A stretch of 64,000 nt of DNA from Nomia melanderi (Eukaryota; Arthropoda; Insecta; Hymenoptera; Halictidae). Shown piece after piece: positions 11,874 through 24,220 of the stretch. The DNA lies in assembly GCF_051020985.1 (NCBI RefSeq), contig NC_134999.1, forward strand, positions 31,095,160-31,159,159, read 5' to 3'. The notes under the pieces are model-generated. The model searched no databases and was not told the origin of the DNA. It saw nothing but the letters and a program-made list of their open reading frames with translations. The translations under genes were made by a program, and so were the position numbers. Within the stretch, counting starts at the first letter, position 1. Each line of letters starts with the position of its first letter.

Positions 11874-12330
11874 CATTAATTGGCAGCGTTAAAAGTATGG
11901 TCTTCAGTGTGCTGAAATTTGAGCGATATGCGTTTATGTGAACTTTATTCACTTTTTATGCGCGCATTCATTCACTTTGATCGCTGTTCACGTTATGCCC
12001 GCGAATTATGATTCACTCTGCATAAGGTTTGAATATTTTCAAGATTTACTTCATCTTTCCGCTGTAGTATCTTGCAAGTAACTAATATAATTACCGAAAC
12101 CAAACTATTTATTCTTTCTACTATTTTTTACTATTTTCTACTATCAAAACCCTGCATATATTAAATTATTCAAAACATTATCCTCTATAGACATTACATT
12201 TCAAAGTAACTAAGATTATCAAATATTCAAACTGATCGATAACTTATGAAATCAATCATTTTAACAAACATGATAATTCTAATCTTATCTCAGTTACTGA
12301 TTTACGCAAAACCTAATATCAAGGGGTTAA
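11874..12330. mobile_element. Possible TTAA-bounded element
   Basis: The segment begins TTAACCCGTTCATTAA and ends ATCAAGGGGTTAA, so both ends read TTAACCC-TT on their own strand. The interior is AT-rich and matches no other copy in the window. It resembles the other TTAA elements, but the terminal match is only about 10 of 13 and could be coincidence. Confidence 0.3.
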
Positions 12331-13110
12331 CTCAACAATTATCCAGTCAGTAAATTTTCTATACATTTCCAACAAATTCCCACAAATTCGTCTGCCACGA
12401 CAAGAAATTTGAAAGTCCAAAATTGCACGTAATACACTTGATACAAAAAGATACATAAAATATTCAAAGCACACTGCTTCTTATAATATTCGCCGGGAAC
12501 ACCGTTATTCCGTCGTAATTCTATTTTTCCAGTTACGTTCGAAGAAATTTCAGTTCGCATAAGGATCCTTAGTCTAGTAATAAGCGCCGCGCCGCGGTCC
12601 GCAAAGAGGTAGTCGGCTGGTGTTCATAAATAACGGAAGTGACTGGCGGAGATTCCGATCGTGTGGCACCGTAGCAGGTACACATGCCGTTTCCCGCCGA
12701 ACGCACACGGATTCCCTTTTATCCGCGGCCCCAGGTATTCTCTATGATGAGTCGTCGAAACGCTTCGAGCACCTCGAATTCCCGTGGTCCTGTTCCGGCC
12801 TCCCGACCTCGACCTCGCATGAGTGAGGAGCGCTCTCGGCTCGCGCTACCTCAAGGACGGCGCCGCGCTACCAACAGTTCGAGAATTCCCGCGAGAATTC
12901 CGGGATTCTTCGGGCGCGTCGTCGCCGAGCGACTAGCGGCGTCTGCTGATAAAACTTTCTAATCGCTGATCGTCGTAGATAATGTTCTACAACGGTCGCG
13001 ACTTTGAGTTACCGCTTGCGGTCACACTTTCTATCATTTTTGAGCATTAGATTCTTCGGTACTTTGGCGTTAGCTTTGGTATTAGACCGCCCGTTTCGTT
13101 TGACGAAGTT
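12331..13110. other. GC-rich island 6 with A/C-rich left shoulder
   Basis: 12361-12420 has 16 C and 6 G. The GC core spans about 12560-12990. Overlapping plus frames of 68 and 92 codons show no recognisable domain. Confidence 0.45.
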
Positions 13111-14280
13111 TCGCTTTGGAAAACCTAATACAAGATGCATTTTTCAGTTATGAAAGTTATATATAATCAACTGTTAGATTAAAAAATTTTAATTGGATCA
13201 AATTCAATTAATATGTATAATGAAAAGACAGATAATCCGGCTAATACTGAAGAAGCGATTCTTCGATGTTAGAGATCTGTAAGTGCAATAGGATCTTGAT
13301 TATCCGATTTAATTGAGTAATTAACAGGTTAAATGGAGAGTCGAGAAGGAATTTTTTAAACTGTATGAAATTCGATTATTATTAGTAGTTATTTAGTCTA
13401 GTATAGAATTCTAGTTATTAAATTAAAACTACTAAGTGGATGAATTAATTTAAAAAATTGGGAAGGTATGTTGAAATTTTAATTGCCTTATATTTTAAGT
13501 TATGTAATACGAAATTCATTTATTTGATATTTGGTAGTTGTAGCGTTAAAGGGATATCGTATAGTAAATCGTATTGCTTAAAAGTGAAGTGTCGAATGGA
13601 AGGAAATAGAAAATTCCGTCAAAGTGAATTATGGTAGTCATTGCGAAGACAATAATGTCAATTACGGTTGTTTTATTGCTATAGTTCTTCCTACGACCAC
13701 ACCATAAACGGCTCGATGTTAATGGTGTCATATTTCTTTCTTGAGAAACGCACCTACGAAATTGTTGGTCCGTTGTGAAACCAAGGAAAATCTTGGAAGA
13801 CACTGTTCTTAACTGCGCACAATAAAATCGTGATTGATCTGTTGTGTTCGATTATGCGAGTTTACAATCCACCACGAACAAAGAGGCGACTAATGAAATG
13901 AATATTTATATTTTATTTCCACTCGAATATAAATTATAGATAATTAGGTAATATATTGAATCAAGGTGCGTGTAACCTGTCAGACAATAAAAAATGGATA
14001 ATTCATGGGTTGACGATATAATTCAAAGAACTTTTCATCTAATTAGCTTTAAAATTAACTTTCTAGTTTTTTATAACTATTAATACTAGAACTCATGTTA
14101 TTTTACACGAATCTCTAATTAGAACTGTATGAGGCGGTGCAATGAAATCATCGACTTCATTGTCTCTAAAATTACATAATTCATTCACTCGTTCACTCTC
14201 CGTCAGCGAAATATAAAGCAATCGGTAAACAAAGTCAGTTTCCACTGGAGAACAGAATTTCTTAAAGCTATATCTAATAA
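13111..14280. other. AT-rich non-coding DNA
   Basis: AT-rich with nothing recognised. A minus frame of 105 codons (14093-14410) starts in the next patch and shows no known motif. Confidence 0.45.
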
Positions 14281-16678
14281 TACGCGACGCCGACATATCG
14301 TTCTTCGATAAAACGCGCTCGAGAATGACCACGGTGTCACCTTCGTTCATCACAGATGCTGACCGCAGGGACACAGAACCTGACAGCGGCTTTTTACGTT
14401 GAATTTCCATATAAGGGACACGCCGAAAGGATTATATACCCGACCTGAAGTAATTGATTCCCGAACCTCCCTTCGGAACGAGAAGGAGATCCGCCGAGGG
14501 AATCTGGAAGGGCCCGAGAAAATTTTTTGCGGTTACGCTCTTTTATGCAATCGATCTACCACAGTCGAACAACCGGCACACCGACGTCGAACGTAAAATT
14601 ACGCGAAAATATTTTCTGTATTCGGAACGGCGATGTTTATACTGCAATTTTCGGGAATCGGGGGGTCTGCGACAAAGGCAAACCGCTTTCAAATAACCGG
14701 GTCCCAGAGAAAAACGGAATTCTTTTAAATTAATTGCGATACCTACCAATTCGGAGCAAATCCTGCAGAAATATGACTGTAATGTGGGAAATTGAATCGA
14801 AATGAAAGTCATTGTAGTGCTATGAAATTTTATAGGAATTAATAACTAAAAGACTTTGTGCTTTTGTTATATATATATAATTTTGTCTATGAATAATTTG
14901 AAAAGTAACTTAATAAACCGAATGCAAAATTGAAGTGCATGGTTTTGCATTTACAAATCTGTGACGTGTAAAAGGACGTTTATAGTAATGAATATTAATG
15001 ACATTTGTAATTCGTCTTTGTAAATGAAGGTGAATTAAATTGCGCAGTCTTTTAATGCACGTTAGAAGAACCCTGGAAAGCAGTCCCTTGAAATCATCGA
15101 TTACTTGAATCCCATATTTCAAACATCCTACTTTCTAGCGGTAAAACTGAGTATAGAATATTCTCTGCGTAATCAATAAGTTTCCACGTTTATGCTCTTG
15201 AGAGAGTCCGTAGAGTCTCGCCGATATAGTATTTATAGCGTTTCATGTAAGCATCCATTGATATATGAATGCAGTGAAAGTACCAGTTTTCAATGAATCC
15301 CATTTATTATCGCACCGAGATGCTCATAGTTAAATCGAACCAATTACCAATGAACGATTATTCGTATTAACTTGATGAATATATTTCTGATGAAAATCGG
15401 ACGTTAATAATTTTTTAATCTATCAAAAACTCTATGATAGAATGTTTATGGTACACGCAGAATTTTTGTAAGAAAACATTTCTTGTGAGACATGTGTCAA
15501 AGAACCATGATAACATCTTGAAACAATAAAAATGTAAAGAAATAATATGAAAATATGTTAAAAGTCAGCAAAAGCTTGAATGTAACTTAATCTATCATTG
15601 AAAGAATCAGTGTACTTTAAAAGCAAGATATAATCGAAATTTGTGGTAGCATGGAATGTGTTAATAATAAGAATTCTTTCTCAGATTAGAAATAATAATA
15701 TTTTCAAATATTATTGATATATTCTCTACCTAATGCACTGTTTCTTGCTCTAATTATACAAAATTCTCGGTGTACCGATAAAAGGTTCGAAGAATTGAGA
15801 AACTAGTCGACTCGATTGAAATTAATTTCACGTTGACAGTTCTATAGTAGTCTCGTTCAGATTGCCAGCGATAATTAAAAGAATACCAATCGTGAAAGGG
15901 TTAATGTCCCCGCGGAGGGTTGATGTCGATTATGCTGTACGGTTGAATACAAGGCGGTTGAGAAATGGACGCGATCCGTCAGCGAGACAATGGTTCCTCG
16001 ACTGTCCGCGGAAATTGATGAGTGCGGGCATCAGACAATGATGGCATTACGCGGCTGAAATCGTGATTACGCGGTGATTTTTAGGCAGTTCTCTAATGAC
16101 GTTCGGCAGAGAGAAAATTAGTACGGTGGTCGATAAGCAACTCGTTTCAAGCAGATTTTTTCCGAGGTTTCGCAAGGTGGATGAAAAGATTTTCATCCAG
16201 AATTCTTTATACCGCGTTCGGTACTATTCATTTTAAAAATAGTCTACTGTTAAGTAGATTAACAAAAGTCATTATAAATTCTATGCCATGTGTCTGTGAT
16301 TTCATTAGCGTCATTAAAAATATTCTTGAAATAAAAGTGTTCTGATATCAGAAAAAAGTTGTTACGTTACTGGAAATTCACTTGTTGGTTCATAATTATA
16401 ATTGGAAAGGTTGATTCATTTCTTAGCTTTTAATTAATCCTTAACGATTGACAATTTTCTATTAACTCTTTGCGAACAAGACTGTTTTAAATTAATATTT
16501 CTTTTCATAAAAAACTGAATCATGCATCTAAGTCTTAAGTAATAAAAGGAGAAGGAATACATGTCAGTCTTTCCTTTGTTGAATAATTAAATTATTTGTT
16601 TGCAGTTTTCGATTTTAAGAATTTATTGATATTTATTGATTTATTTTCTATATTATTATATAGTCGGTAGATTAATAG
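14281..16678. other. AT-rich DNA with two moderate GC patches
   Basis: GC-richer patches lie at about 14281-14740 and 15881-16200. Between and after them the sequence is AT-rich, including a TA run near 14869. Short mutually overlapping frames (65-89 codons) cover the first patch with no recognisable domain. A possible 83-bp TTAA-bounded segment at 15822-15904 has ends TTAATTTCACG and CGTGAAAGGGTTAA, but the support is weak. Confidence 0.4.
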
Positions 16679-16900
16679 TCAACACTAGGTTTACTGGATG
16701 CGCCAATTTGACGCATACGGAATTTGTGAACATTATTTCATAAATCTCGATGTCGATTGTGATCGATGTAATTGAACAAATGTATATCCTAATTGCCGAT
16801 TTCTAAGCCTCTAACTTCCAAAATTTAAATGAACGAACATTAAGTTTTCTAAGAACAATAGAATAAACTGTGCAATAAATATCCATAAATCTATTATTAA
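16679..16900. mobile_element. Family F TTAA MITE, copy 1
   Basis: 222 bp starting TCAACACTAGGTTTACTGG and ending ATCTATTATTAA. The ends are inverted repeats of about 20 bp with several changes. It aligns with copies at 33413-33635 and 41782-41993, sharing TTCTAAG...AAATGAACG and CTAAGAACAATAGAA words. A hairpin (ATGCG stem) lies just inside the left end. Its right TTAA is shared with the next element. Confidence 0.8.
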
Positions 16901-17040
16901 CCCTTTGCACTCGGTAGGTGAATTAATGTTGACCTTGTACAATGTCCCGATATATGAAATATATTAGTTTCGAAGAATATCATCTACGCCTTAATATCTT
17001 AAATATTTCTAGTGAGAAACTTCCAAGAGCAAAGGGTTAA
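16897..17040. mobile_element. Family A TTAA MITE, short copy
   Basis: 144 bp starting TTAACCCTTTGCACTCGG and ending AGAGCAAAGGGTTAA, an inverted repeat flanked by TTAA. The ends match the 235-bp copy at 44490 and the interior is shorter, so this is a deletion derivative or subfamily. It shares the TTAA at 16897-16900 with the family F element to its left. Confidence 0.85.
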
Positions 17041-18007
17041 TACAAATAATCCAACAAACACAGCACCCGCGTCAATCCCAGCAGATCCCCGAAATGCGTC
17101 CTAATCATTCACAATATACTACATAATATCCACTTTTTCTGAAACAGAAGACGCCGCAAATCCTCGGTAAAACACTAAACGACCTAACAAATTCAGCAGA
17201 TCCCCTGAACGACCTCAATCCCTAGAATCCGTCCGAAGAACACAAGAACCCGCCATCGGCCCGTTAAAATCAACTCGACGTCTCTAATCCCCGCAACTCT
17301 CGCTGACATCCGACCGATATACCATCCAAGGACCTCCGCAATCCGGAAGGATTACAGTCCCGACATATATCCACCCACCTGGCCCTGGCCAGAGCCGGCT
17401 GTCCCGTGAAAGCGCGTATCGCGCGGCTGTCTCCATAGCTCAGACCCGCGGCGGGCGTTAAAAGCGTGCATTAACCCGGTCCGTGGACCCGCGCCCGCTA
17501 AGGCAATATTAATAGGACATGTTCGGTAGCCTGATGCCGAACGAAGAACGATTTAAACGTTTCAACGCGACTACCTGGGGCTACCCTCGGCGACCGGGTT
17601 AAACCCTTCCACTATAATTCATTCGCAGACAATGTTGCACAGACAATTCCATTTTTTCCGGGTTCACCGAGCAACGCACAATAGATATTTACGTTTCCAT
17701 TGACCGAACAACTTTATGCTGTTTATTCGTCGATCAGACTATTTCGTCATTCTTTGTTCTATGAGGTAACGGTTAGCATAGGAACGTTTTTGTTGCTCGA
17801 ATAATTTGTTACTGGCACACCACTTGATTTCGTGATTATTCACGGTACATGTTCGTTAGTAGATAGAAGAATACTACTGTTATTGCTATCGATAACCTCG
17901 TACATTCAGATTTTTCTCTAGTTATCGATACCTATTCCTTTGAATGTTGCTATAACCTTCTCACGTTTCAACATATTGGCTATTTGCATACGTTATGTCT
18001 GCAATGC
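17041..18007. other. A/C-rich shoulder, GC-rich island 7, then AT-rich DNA
   Basis: 17041-17100 has 22 C and 8 G. The CpG-rich core spans about 17270-17640, followed by AT-rich sequence with no recognisable feature. I see no open frame worth annotating. Confidence 0.45.
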
Positions 18008-18320
18008 TTAACACATTGTTGACCGATCGCAAGTTTTCTCGTGCTTTCATGTGGAAACGCTGCTGACCAATCACGAGTTAACTCGCGTTTGCAGTTGCGT
18101 TAACTATCTCAATTTTAGAAACGCAGGGCAATATAAAATACTAGAAAAGTAAAATATTCAAAGTTACATAGTAGATATATCTAAAGTTTCATTTCAATTC
18201 TTTACATATAAATAAAGTATACTGAAATTTATTTACATTGCCTCACTTTCATATTTAGTTACCCAATAATAGTCACATATAATAGCTTCTCCCCAAAATT
18301 GCCGATCAACAATGTGTTAA
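18008..18320. mobile_element. Family D TTAA MITE
   Basis: 313 bp starting TTAACACATTGTTGACCG and ending ATCAACAATGTGTTAA. The outer 16 bp are perfect inverted repeats. An internal direct duplication of about 45-50 bp is visible: GACCGATCGCAAGTTTTCTC and GACCAATCACGAGTTAACTC. A degraded relative lies at 62485-62575. No transposase is present. Confidence 0.85.
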
Positions 18321-19760
18321 TACTTCCTCTAAAACAATAACCTCAAAAGCAACCACTAACAAACCTCACCTTCCTACTACAACTGTTCACTGCTCTACCG
18401 CATAAAACCTAATCCGAATTCGTCATTCGAATAAAATCCGAATAAAATGCCAAGCCGAACTCGCTCCAATAGAAATCTCCACGGATAGAAGAGAAAGGGC
18501 TACCGCCGAAAGCGTAGAAAAGGCTCAGCCAGCAACGCGTGCTGAAAATTACGGCGGCCGGGGACGATGACTAATGAGAAATTCACGCGGCCGCTAATGT
18601 ACCGTATCGTTATCACCTTCCGCGAACGGCCGCTACACCCGTGGATTCATTCGCCGGCCTCAGCGGAGGGGGAAAGGAAAAGGGTAGACCCCCGTCGAAT
18701 CGCGCCAGGTGAAAAACAGTCGTGGCTAGGTATCGTCTTGCAAAGAGCGGCAAAGGAACACCGATGGAACGCCGGCAGCGAGCAGCTCCTTGGCTTGGCT
18801 CGCTTCGCTCGCTTCGCTCGCTTCGCTTGCTCGGCCAAGCGTCCGTGAACCCTTCCCCCGACCCCGGGGCTCGATTATCCGCGATAGCGGCGGATAATTT
18901 AAGACGGTCATTTAGAATATTTGCGCGCGAGAGGATTATTCGGACCGGGCCGACGATTATTCGGCCTCGGAGACCCGACGCCCCCCGACCGAGGGGTCAA
19001 TTAATTATCGCGTAAATTTCGGGTGGAGAGTAATGAGCCGGGGCGAGGGAAGCGAGGAACCACGCGGTGGTCGCAACCCGGCAGTCTCGTTCGTCGAGGA
19101 TTCTCGCGACGGAGGTGGGACGTGTTTAATTGCTTCCTCGGCCGCGCGCCGATGGAGAGGGAATTAATAATCGCGGAGGGTGTCACGGATGAAATTTCAC
19201 GCCTCGACGGTTTTTTGCTGCGGCGCTGTTAATAAACTCGGCGATTGGTAGCGATGAGGGTTTTCGGCGGCCCCGGAATCGCTGATAATGGTTTCGTTGG
19301 GTGGATCGGTTGCCGTGATTCGCCGGGACGTGAGTTTTGTGGATCGCGAGTGCGAAGCAATGAAATTGATTGATGATTATAGTTAGGAATGTTTGCTTTC
19401 GTATTTGTTAATTGGGAGGGATTTTGGTCGTGATGGAGTATGGTGGAGTGCGTTCGAGTTGTGTAGTTGATTTCTTTGGGTGATGCGTGTTTTTGCGACA
19501 GAGGTGTTTTTAGAGGGTAGTATGTTAATTTGGAGTATGCAGTTTATCTTTGTGTTGGAAATTGCATTCGGTTGGAAAGAGGACGAACAGGTTTTTTAGT
19601 GATAGGATATGGATAAGGAGGTGGGATGATAAAATCAGTGGAGTGTGTTGTTTATTCGTTTTAGGTGGGAGCTTTGTCGGAAAGGGTACAATTACGTTTA
19701 AGGAGAAAAGTGATTGACTAGTCAGACTGAGCTTGGATAAAGCCAGAGGAATTAGAGTAT
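18321..19760. other. GC-rich island 8 with G/T-rich right shoulder
   Basis: The CpG-rich core spans about 18430-19380, and the right shoulder is strongly G/T-rich (19381-19440 has 20 G and 3 C). The decamer GATTATTCGG occurs twice at about 18935-18965. Frames of 60-97 codons on both strands are explained by low stop density and by a 9-bp repeat (see 18798). Confidence 0.5.
18798..18833. repeat. 9-bp tandem repeat (GCTCGCTTC)n
   Basis: Three units of GCTCGCTTC plus a degenerate fourth, bracketed by CTTGGC and GCCAAG. Because 9 is a multiple of three, four frames stay open across it and give three-residue peptide repeats that should not be read as protein. Confidence 0.85.
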
Positions 19761-20676
19761 GAATTATTGATTTGATAAGACACTTAACGTTCGGGATTAT
19801 GTAAGATGCCAGTTATATACATCTTACTGCTGAGTGTTTTATAAATTATTGCGTGTTTTATAACACTTGTACCGTGCTATTATCGTAATTGCTTAAACCT
19901 GAATTTCACTTGAAATAACGGCGAATTGGTCGGCCATCTGTCGTGTGGAACAGGACTTGTACTATTACGAACACACTTAAAAGGAGACGCGTGATCAAAA
20001 ATTAAAATATCTTCTCTCGATATAGTTTCCAAAAAAGTTAGGAAACTAATAAAAATGAACATTCGCTGCAAGGGAAATTTAACATTTTTAATACTCAATA
20101 AAACAATAATACGTATATTTTAATTCGGTAACTATTGAAACTTCATCGTCGAAAATCATTTAAATTTAAACTACTTTAAATAAAATAAGCGAACATATTT
20201 TATAATAAACATTCATTTAATTTTCGTAAGTATTTATTCAAATTCTTTTACCACTCTGCAAGAGATCAATTTTATTTTTTACTAAAAAAGTGTCGCTCAT
20301 AAAAATATAATAAAAGTGAGGAAAAATGTTTCCTCATTTAAATTACAGTTTCAAAGGATCATTGGCAGAAGAGGCTGGGAAGATCGTATGTTGTCCGCGG
20401 TGGACCACGGTCTCACGGTTCTCCGTGGCGTGTAAAACTCCCCCGCATAGCGGAGCGTAATATTACATACATATAAATAATATACATTAATTAAATAAGT
20501 AAAGAAAATTGATGTCTTCCCCAATCTTAAAAAACAAAATGATAAAATATCAATTTTGAGTTCATAATTGACACCTATTTCAACATGAAAATTATACAAA
20601 CAATAATTTAAATCAGCCCATACATTGTTAGAAAATATTCATTCCTCACAAGAAAAACAGATACATGAACGATACA
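19761..20676. other. AT-rich DNA with an isolated GC-rich patch
   Basis: Strongly AT-rich except for a sharp 115-bp CpG-rich patch at about 20349-20465, described separately as an exon candidate. Confidence 0.5.
20349..20435 (+). other. Weak candidate terminal exon
   Basis: A TTTCCTC...AATTACAG acceptor-like sequence ends at 20348. It is followed by 28 open codons, FQRIIGRRGWEDRMLSAV then DHGLTVLRGV, and a TAA at 20433-20435. The patch is far richer in G+C than its surroundings. I recognise no family. A minus-strand frame is also open over the same bases, so strand is uncertain and the patch may be non-coding. Confidence 0.15.
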
Positions 20677-20974
20677 TTAACCCTTTGCACTATAATTATT
20701 TTTCTAATTTATTCCGTACCATTTCTGATTTAATTTTCCTACATTTGATGTTTCATTTTATATACGAAAAAAGTGCTTGCAGTATTCAAAATTTAGCTGT
20801 CTATTAACAGAAGGACGGTTCACAAAGAGTTCACATCAAACTTCAAACATTCAGTTTATTAATATCATATCAAAAGTAACTTAAGAACTCTAACGAATAA
20901 TTTTCTCACGTAAGAAGTGGCTTAAGAGTTCTACCGAAAAATAGTTCCCTAGGCTTCATACTGCAAAGGGTCAA
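20677..20974. mobile_element. Family A TTAA MITE, long copy
   Basis: 298 bp starting TTAACCCTTTGCACTATAA and ending CTGCAAAGGGTCAA, a TTAA-type boundary with one change at the right. The interior is longer than the 235-bp copy. Near the right end it has a direct duplication of about 40 bp (TAAGAACTCTAACGAATAAT and TAAGAGTTCTACCGAAAAAT). Confidence 0.75.
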
Positions 20975-22200
20975 CCGAACAATTCAAACTCAATAATCCA
21001 CGCACAATAAGAATCTCGACAATCACCACCGAAAATCCATATCCACAGAAATCCTCGTTTCCACCGAGCAAGAGGTGCCATCCGTCAAGCAACACTTTCA
21101 CCGATGCTACCGTAACCTCGCATCTCCTTGGAGCCGATTCGCGAAGCAATTATACATCGCCGATTACGACAATTTTCCCTCGATACGATCTTGTTCAAAC
21201 GGAATTACTCGGGTCACGAGGAATTAACATTAAATTGTTACCAATCGGTGGACCGTGTCGACAAAGGGCGGCCATTGAAGAATGCTACACCTTTTCAATG
21301 AGCGCGCGCGGGGGGAGGGGGGTTGCAGACGTGCGGCGTGCAAACGGATAATCACGATATATTGTCCGCGATTATAGGAGAAACGGCGCGTGATCGTGAA
21401 CAATTCAAATCCCTATCTCGTGTATGAACACGCGGAACCGTGTTCGCCGCATATTGCTACACGGATTTAATTAATTCGTGATCGGTAGCCCGTGCACCGA
21501 AGGCGGATTCTTTATTTCTCCCACCCCGGTTGCAACCACCTTGCAACCGTTCCTCTCGAGATTCCTTCGGCGCGCGGCGCAACGAGCGCCGTCGCCGGTT
21601 TAAAAGTCTTCCCCGCGGAATGCGCATTGACTCCGTGTCGCTGTTACGCAACGGAGCCATGGGTACGGTATGGAGCACATTATTTCGTAAGTAGGAAGAA
21701 GAAACAGGTGATTGAAACAGAGGAGAAATTTTATGCTCGAAGACAGCCCTTTTTTTCCTAGCCGGCCCCGGCGAATTTACGAGGTGCAGCGGAAAAGATA
21801 ATGGTAAGTGTCGTGGGAAACGAATGATCGGTAGGCAGTCATCTTCGCTGACTCGTCGCTCGGGTTTTAACGTTCGCAATTCGAGTGCGGGGAGTGCTCG
21901 AATGGGAATCGATGATCGACTTTTGCTTCGTTCGTGGGGTAACGATTCTCACTGTATTCGCGGGGTTTTGTTGCGTTGGGGTTGCTTTATTTTTATTGTA
22001 CTGAATTTGATCTGTCTCTGATTTTTCTGATATTGATTAGGGTTTCTTTATTTTTGTACTATTTTACTATACTGTTTTATGGGTTTGTTGGATTTTCGTG
22101 GTATTGATTGGAATTTCTATGGTTTTGTATTGTAAAACAAATTGGGATTGCTAGGTAGTTGTACTACCAAATAGATCTTTGTTAGAATAAAGTATTCTTG
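20975..22200. other. GC-rich island 9 with opposite shoulders
   Basis: The left shoulder is A/C-rich (21001-21060 has 19 C and 6 G) and the right is G/T-rich (22081-22140 has 16 G and 3 C). The core spans about 21180-21960. A minus frame of 140 codons (21457-21879) has no recognisable domain. Confidence 0.5.
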
Positions 22201-24220
22201 GTACGGTACCTAAAGATTTGACTTGAATAGAAACCTATTCTCAATAATTCTCATCCACTTTCAGTTAGCATGAGAGCAAGAATACTAATTTGAATTGCGC
22301 CTACTTTCGACATCGTCAAGTCTTCATGCTCGCATTAATGCATGAACACACTCGATCCAATCAACCAGCATGATAGAAAAAGTTTTTAATATCCGCGTAT
22401 CGCTCGTCTGCGCAAACAGCTGAATAATTGCGCTAATGTTCGGCTGATGCGCAGCAACGGAAACTAGTCCATGACCCCGCATTAATTACGAAACCCGGTC
22501 GCCATTATTCGAGGCGATAGAATAAAAAAGGCCCGCTGGCGGGCACGCTCGAAATGGCGACGTGCGCTCCTATCGAAATGAACTCTATTATGCTGTATTT
22601 ACTTCTGGATCAGCGAAGTCACGATCGCCCGGCATATTCTCGAGCTGTCATCGAGTCACGGCTGGCGCTCGCTGAACGTTTTCACCGTGTTCGATTTATT
22701 ACATCCGGTTGGTGCACCCGGGACACCTGCATATACATATGTTGCCCGCACGATTTGATCCCGATGGTGAATGTGACGCTGATTGTGATCGCGTTCGTGA
22801 ACGTTCCATTTTTTTCGTAATTACGGGAAAAATCGGAAACGATTGGAAATTGTTGTCGAGAACAATAGCTCGACGACGAAGTTTCACCCTCGACTATCCT
22901 GCTTTTCTCGGTTAATGTTTACCGTTACTGGATGGTACATTAGCGATTACTCAAAGTAGCAAACCGTGGAAATAATAAAACGAGCGAAACAGGAAATTGG
23001 AAATTGCAATATATCAATGCAACTGGGTTGCTTTTAAAATTATGTTCCTTATTCATTCAATTCCTTATCGAAGCTGTTTCCGTTTAAAAGTTGTTTGTTA
23101 ATATCAATTATTATTTGATTAAACTGTAACAACAATAACGAGAAAATAAATGTATTTTCTTTCCGTCTCGATTACTCCAGGAAAGTTTTCGTGTTCACAG
23201 TATATAATTCAGAAAAATTAATAAAATACAGGGTTTAATGATATTTAAGATCTCTCCTCTTTGGCTTGAATATGCGAAGAACATCCACGAAGAGATATCA
23301 ATTTTATATAATTCCTTGGAATATCCCGGTAATGATGTATAATTGCAAAAACTTTGGTAGTAAAGCTATAAGTCATTATAACGAAATTTTCCCGTGAATC
23401 ATACGCAAGCGTGGCTTAAGTCGCAGCGACGGAACGTTCCGACGGTTTTTATGCCGTTTTAAATCTTAATACTTCCTCCGACCTATTCGCATTACACACT
23501 TTATCAATTTAATAAGACCAGATGAAGATATAAAATCGTATTAATTGTGCGACTCAAAATACCTTAAGAGGATTAAATGCTTAACCGAAGCTCCGGAGCG
23601 TGTCCGACGACGAGACAGTTTAATTTGAGGAGGACTGGCATAGTTGTCCGACACGAAGAAATCGAGAAACGATTTCCGTCACTTTCGAAGCACCTACCAT
23701 TTGCCTGCCGTTACGAGCTATTCTCTTTATGGAATCGAGGTCCGAGTCATTACCGACGTGCTGCCATAGACGCATCGCCGATAAAGCGTCACCGTCGATG
23801 GTTATCTGCTGTACAGTATCCTAGCAACTGAAAAAAGAACTCGCACTTGAAAATTTACTTGCACACAATCGCCAGCAGTGCACGCCAACAAATTACAGGA
23901 ATATAAATGATTTCCACTGAATAGAATATTGACGAGCCACAATTTGTCACAATAATAATTCATTTAATCCTTTTAAATGTTAATAAAATTTGATTCTATA
24001 AAATGATATCATTTGAGGAAGTTAATGAAACCAGATGAGTTGAATAATCTGTTCGACGTGTATAAATTATTTATTTCATTCGAGTTAATGAAAAATAAAG
24101 AGGTAATTTAAAAGATTTAAATATCAAGAATTTTATTGTATAATATTATTCTATTATCAGTGTAGTCGTGGAATATTATTTATAACAATTTAACGTCACA
24201 GTATTCTGCTTCGTTTTTCA
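22201..24220. other. Mixed AT-rich DNA with moderate GC patches
   Basis: GC-richer patches lie at about 22400-22930 and 23400-23830. They lack the strong shoulder asymmetry of the main islands. Frames of 62-88 codons are unremarkable. The segment 23213-23278 resembles 29541-29606. Confidence 0.4.
23213..23278 (+). repeat. Diverged dispersed repeat, copy 1
   Basis: It aligns without gaps to 29541-29606. The first 18 bases (AAAAATTAATAAAATACA) are identical and about 28 of the next 46 match. AT bias makes this only moderately convincing. Confidence 0.3.

Noticed and set aside
15822..15904. 83-bp TTAA-bounded segment
   Set aside because: The ends match only after a 3-base gap and no second copy is seen; not strong enough to list as an element.
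18567..19015. Four frames with three-residue peptide repeats
   Set aside because: All arise from the 9-bp tandem repeat at 18798-18833.
20460..20468. TAATATTAC nonamer, as at CRESS-DNA virus origins
   Set aside because: It is not in the loop of a GC-rich stem and no Rep-like sequence is nearby; a 9-mer of this composition is expected by chance.
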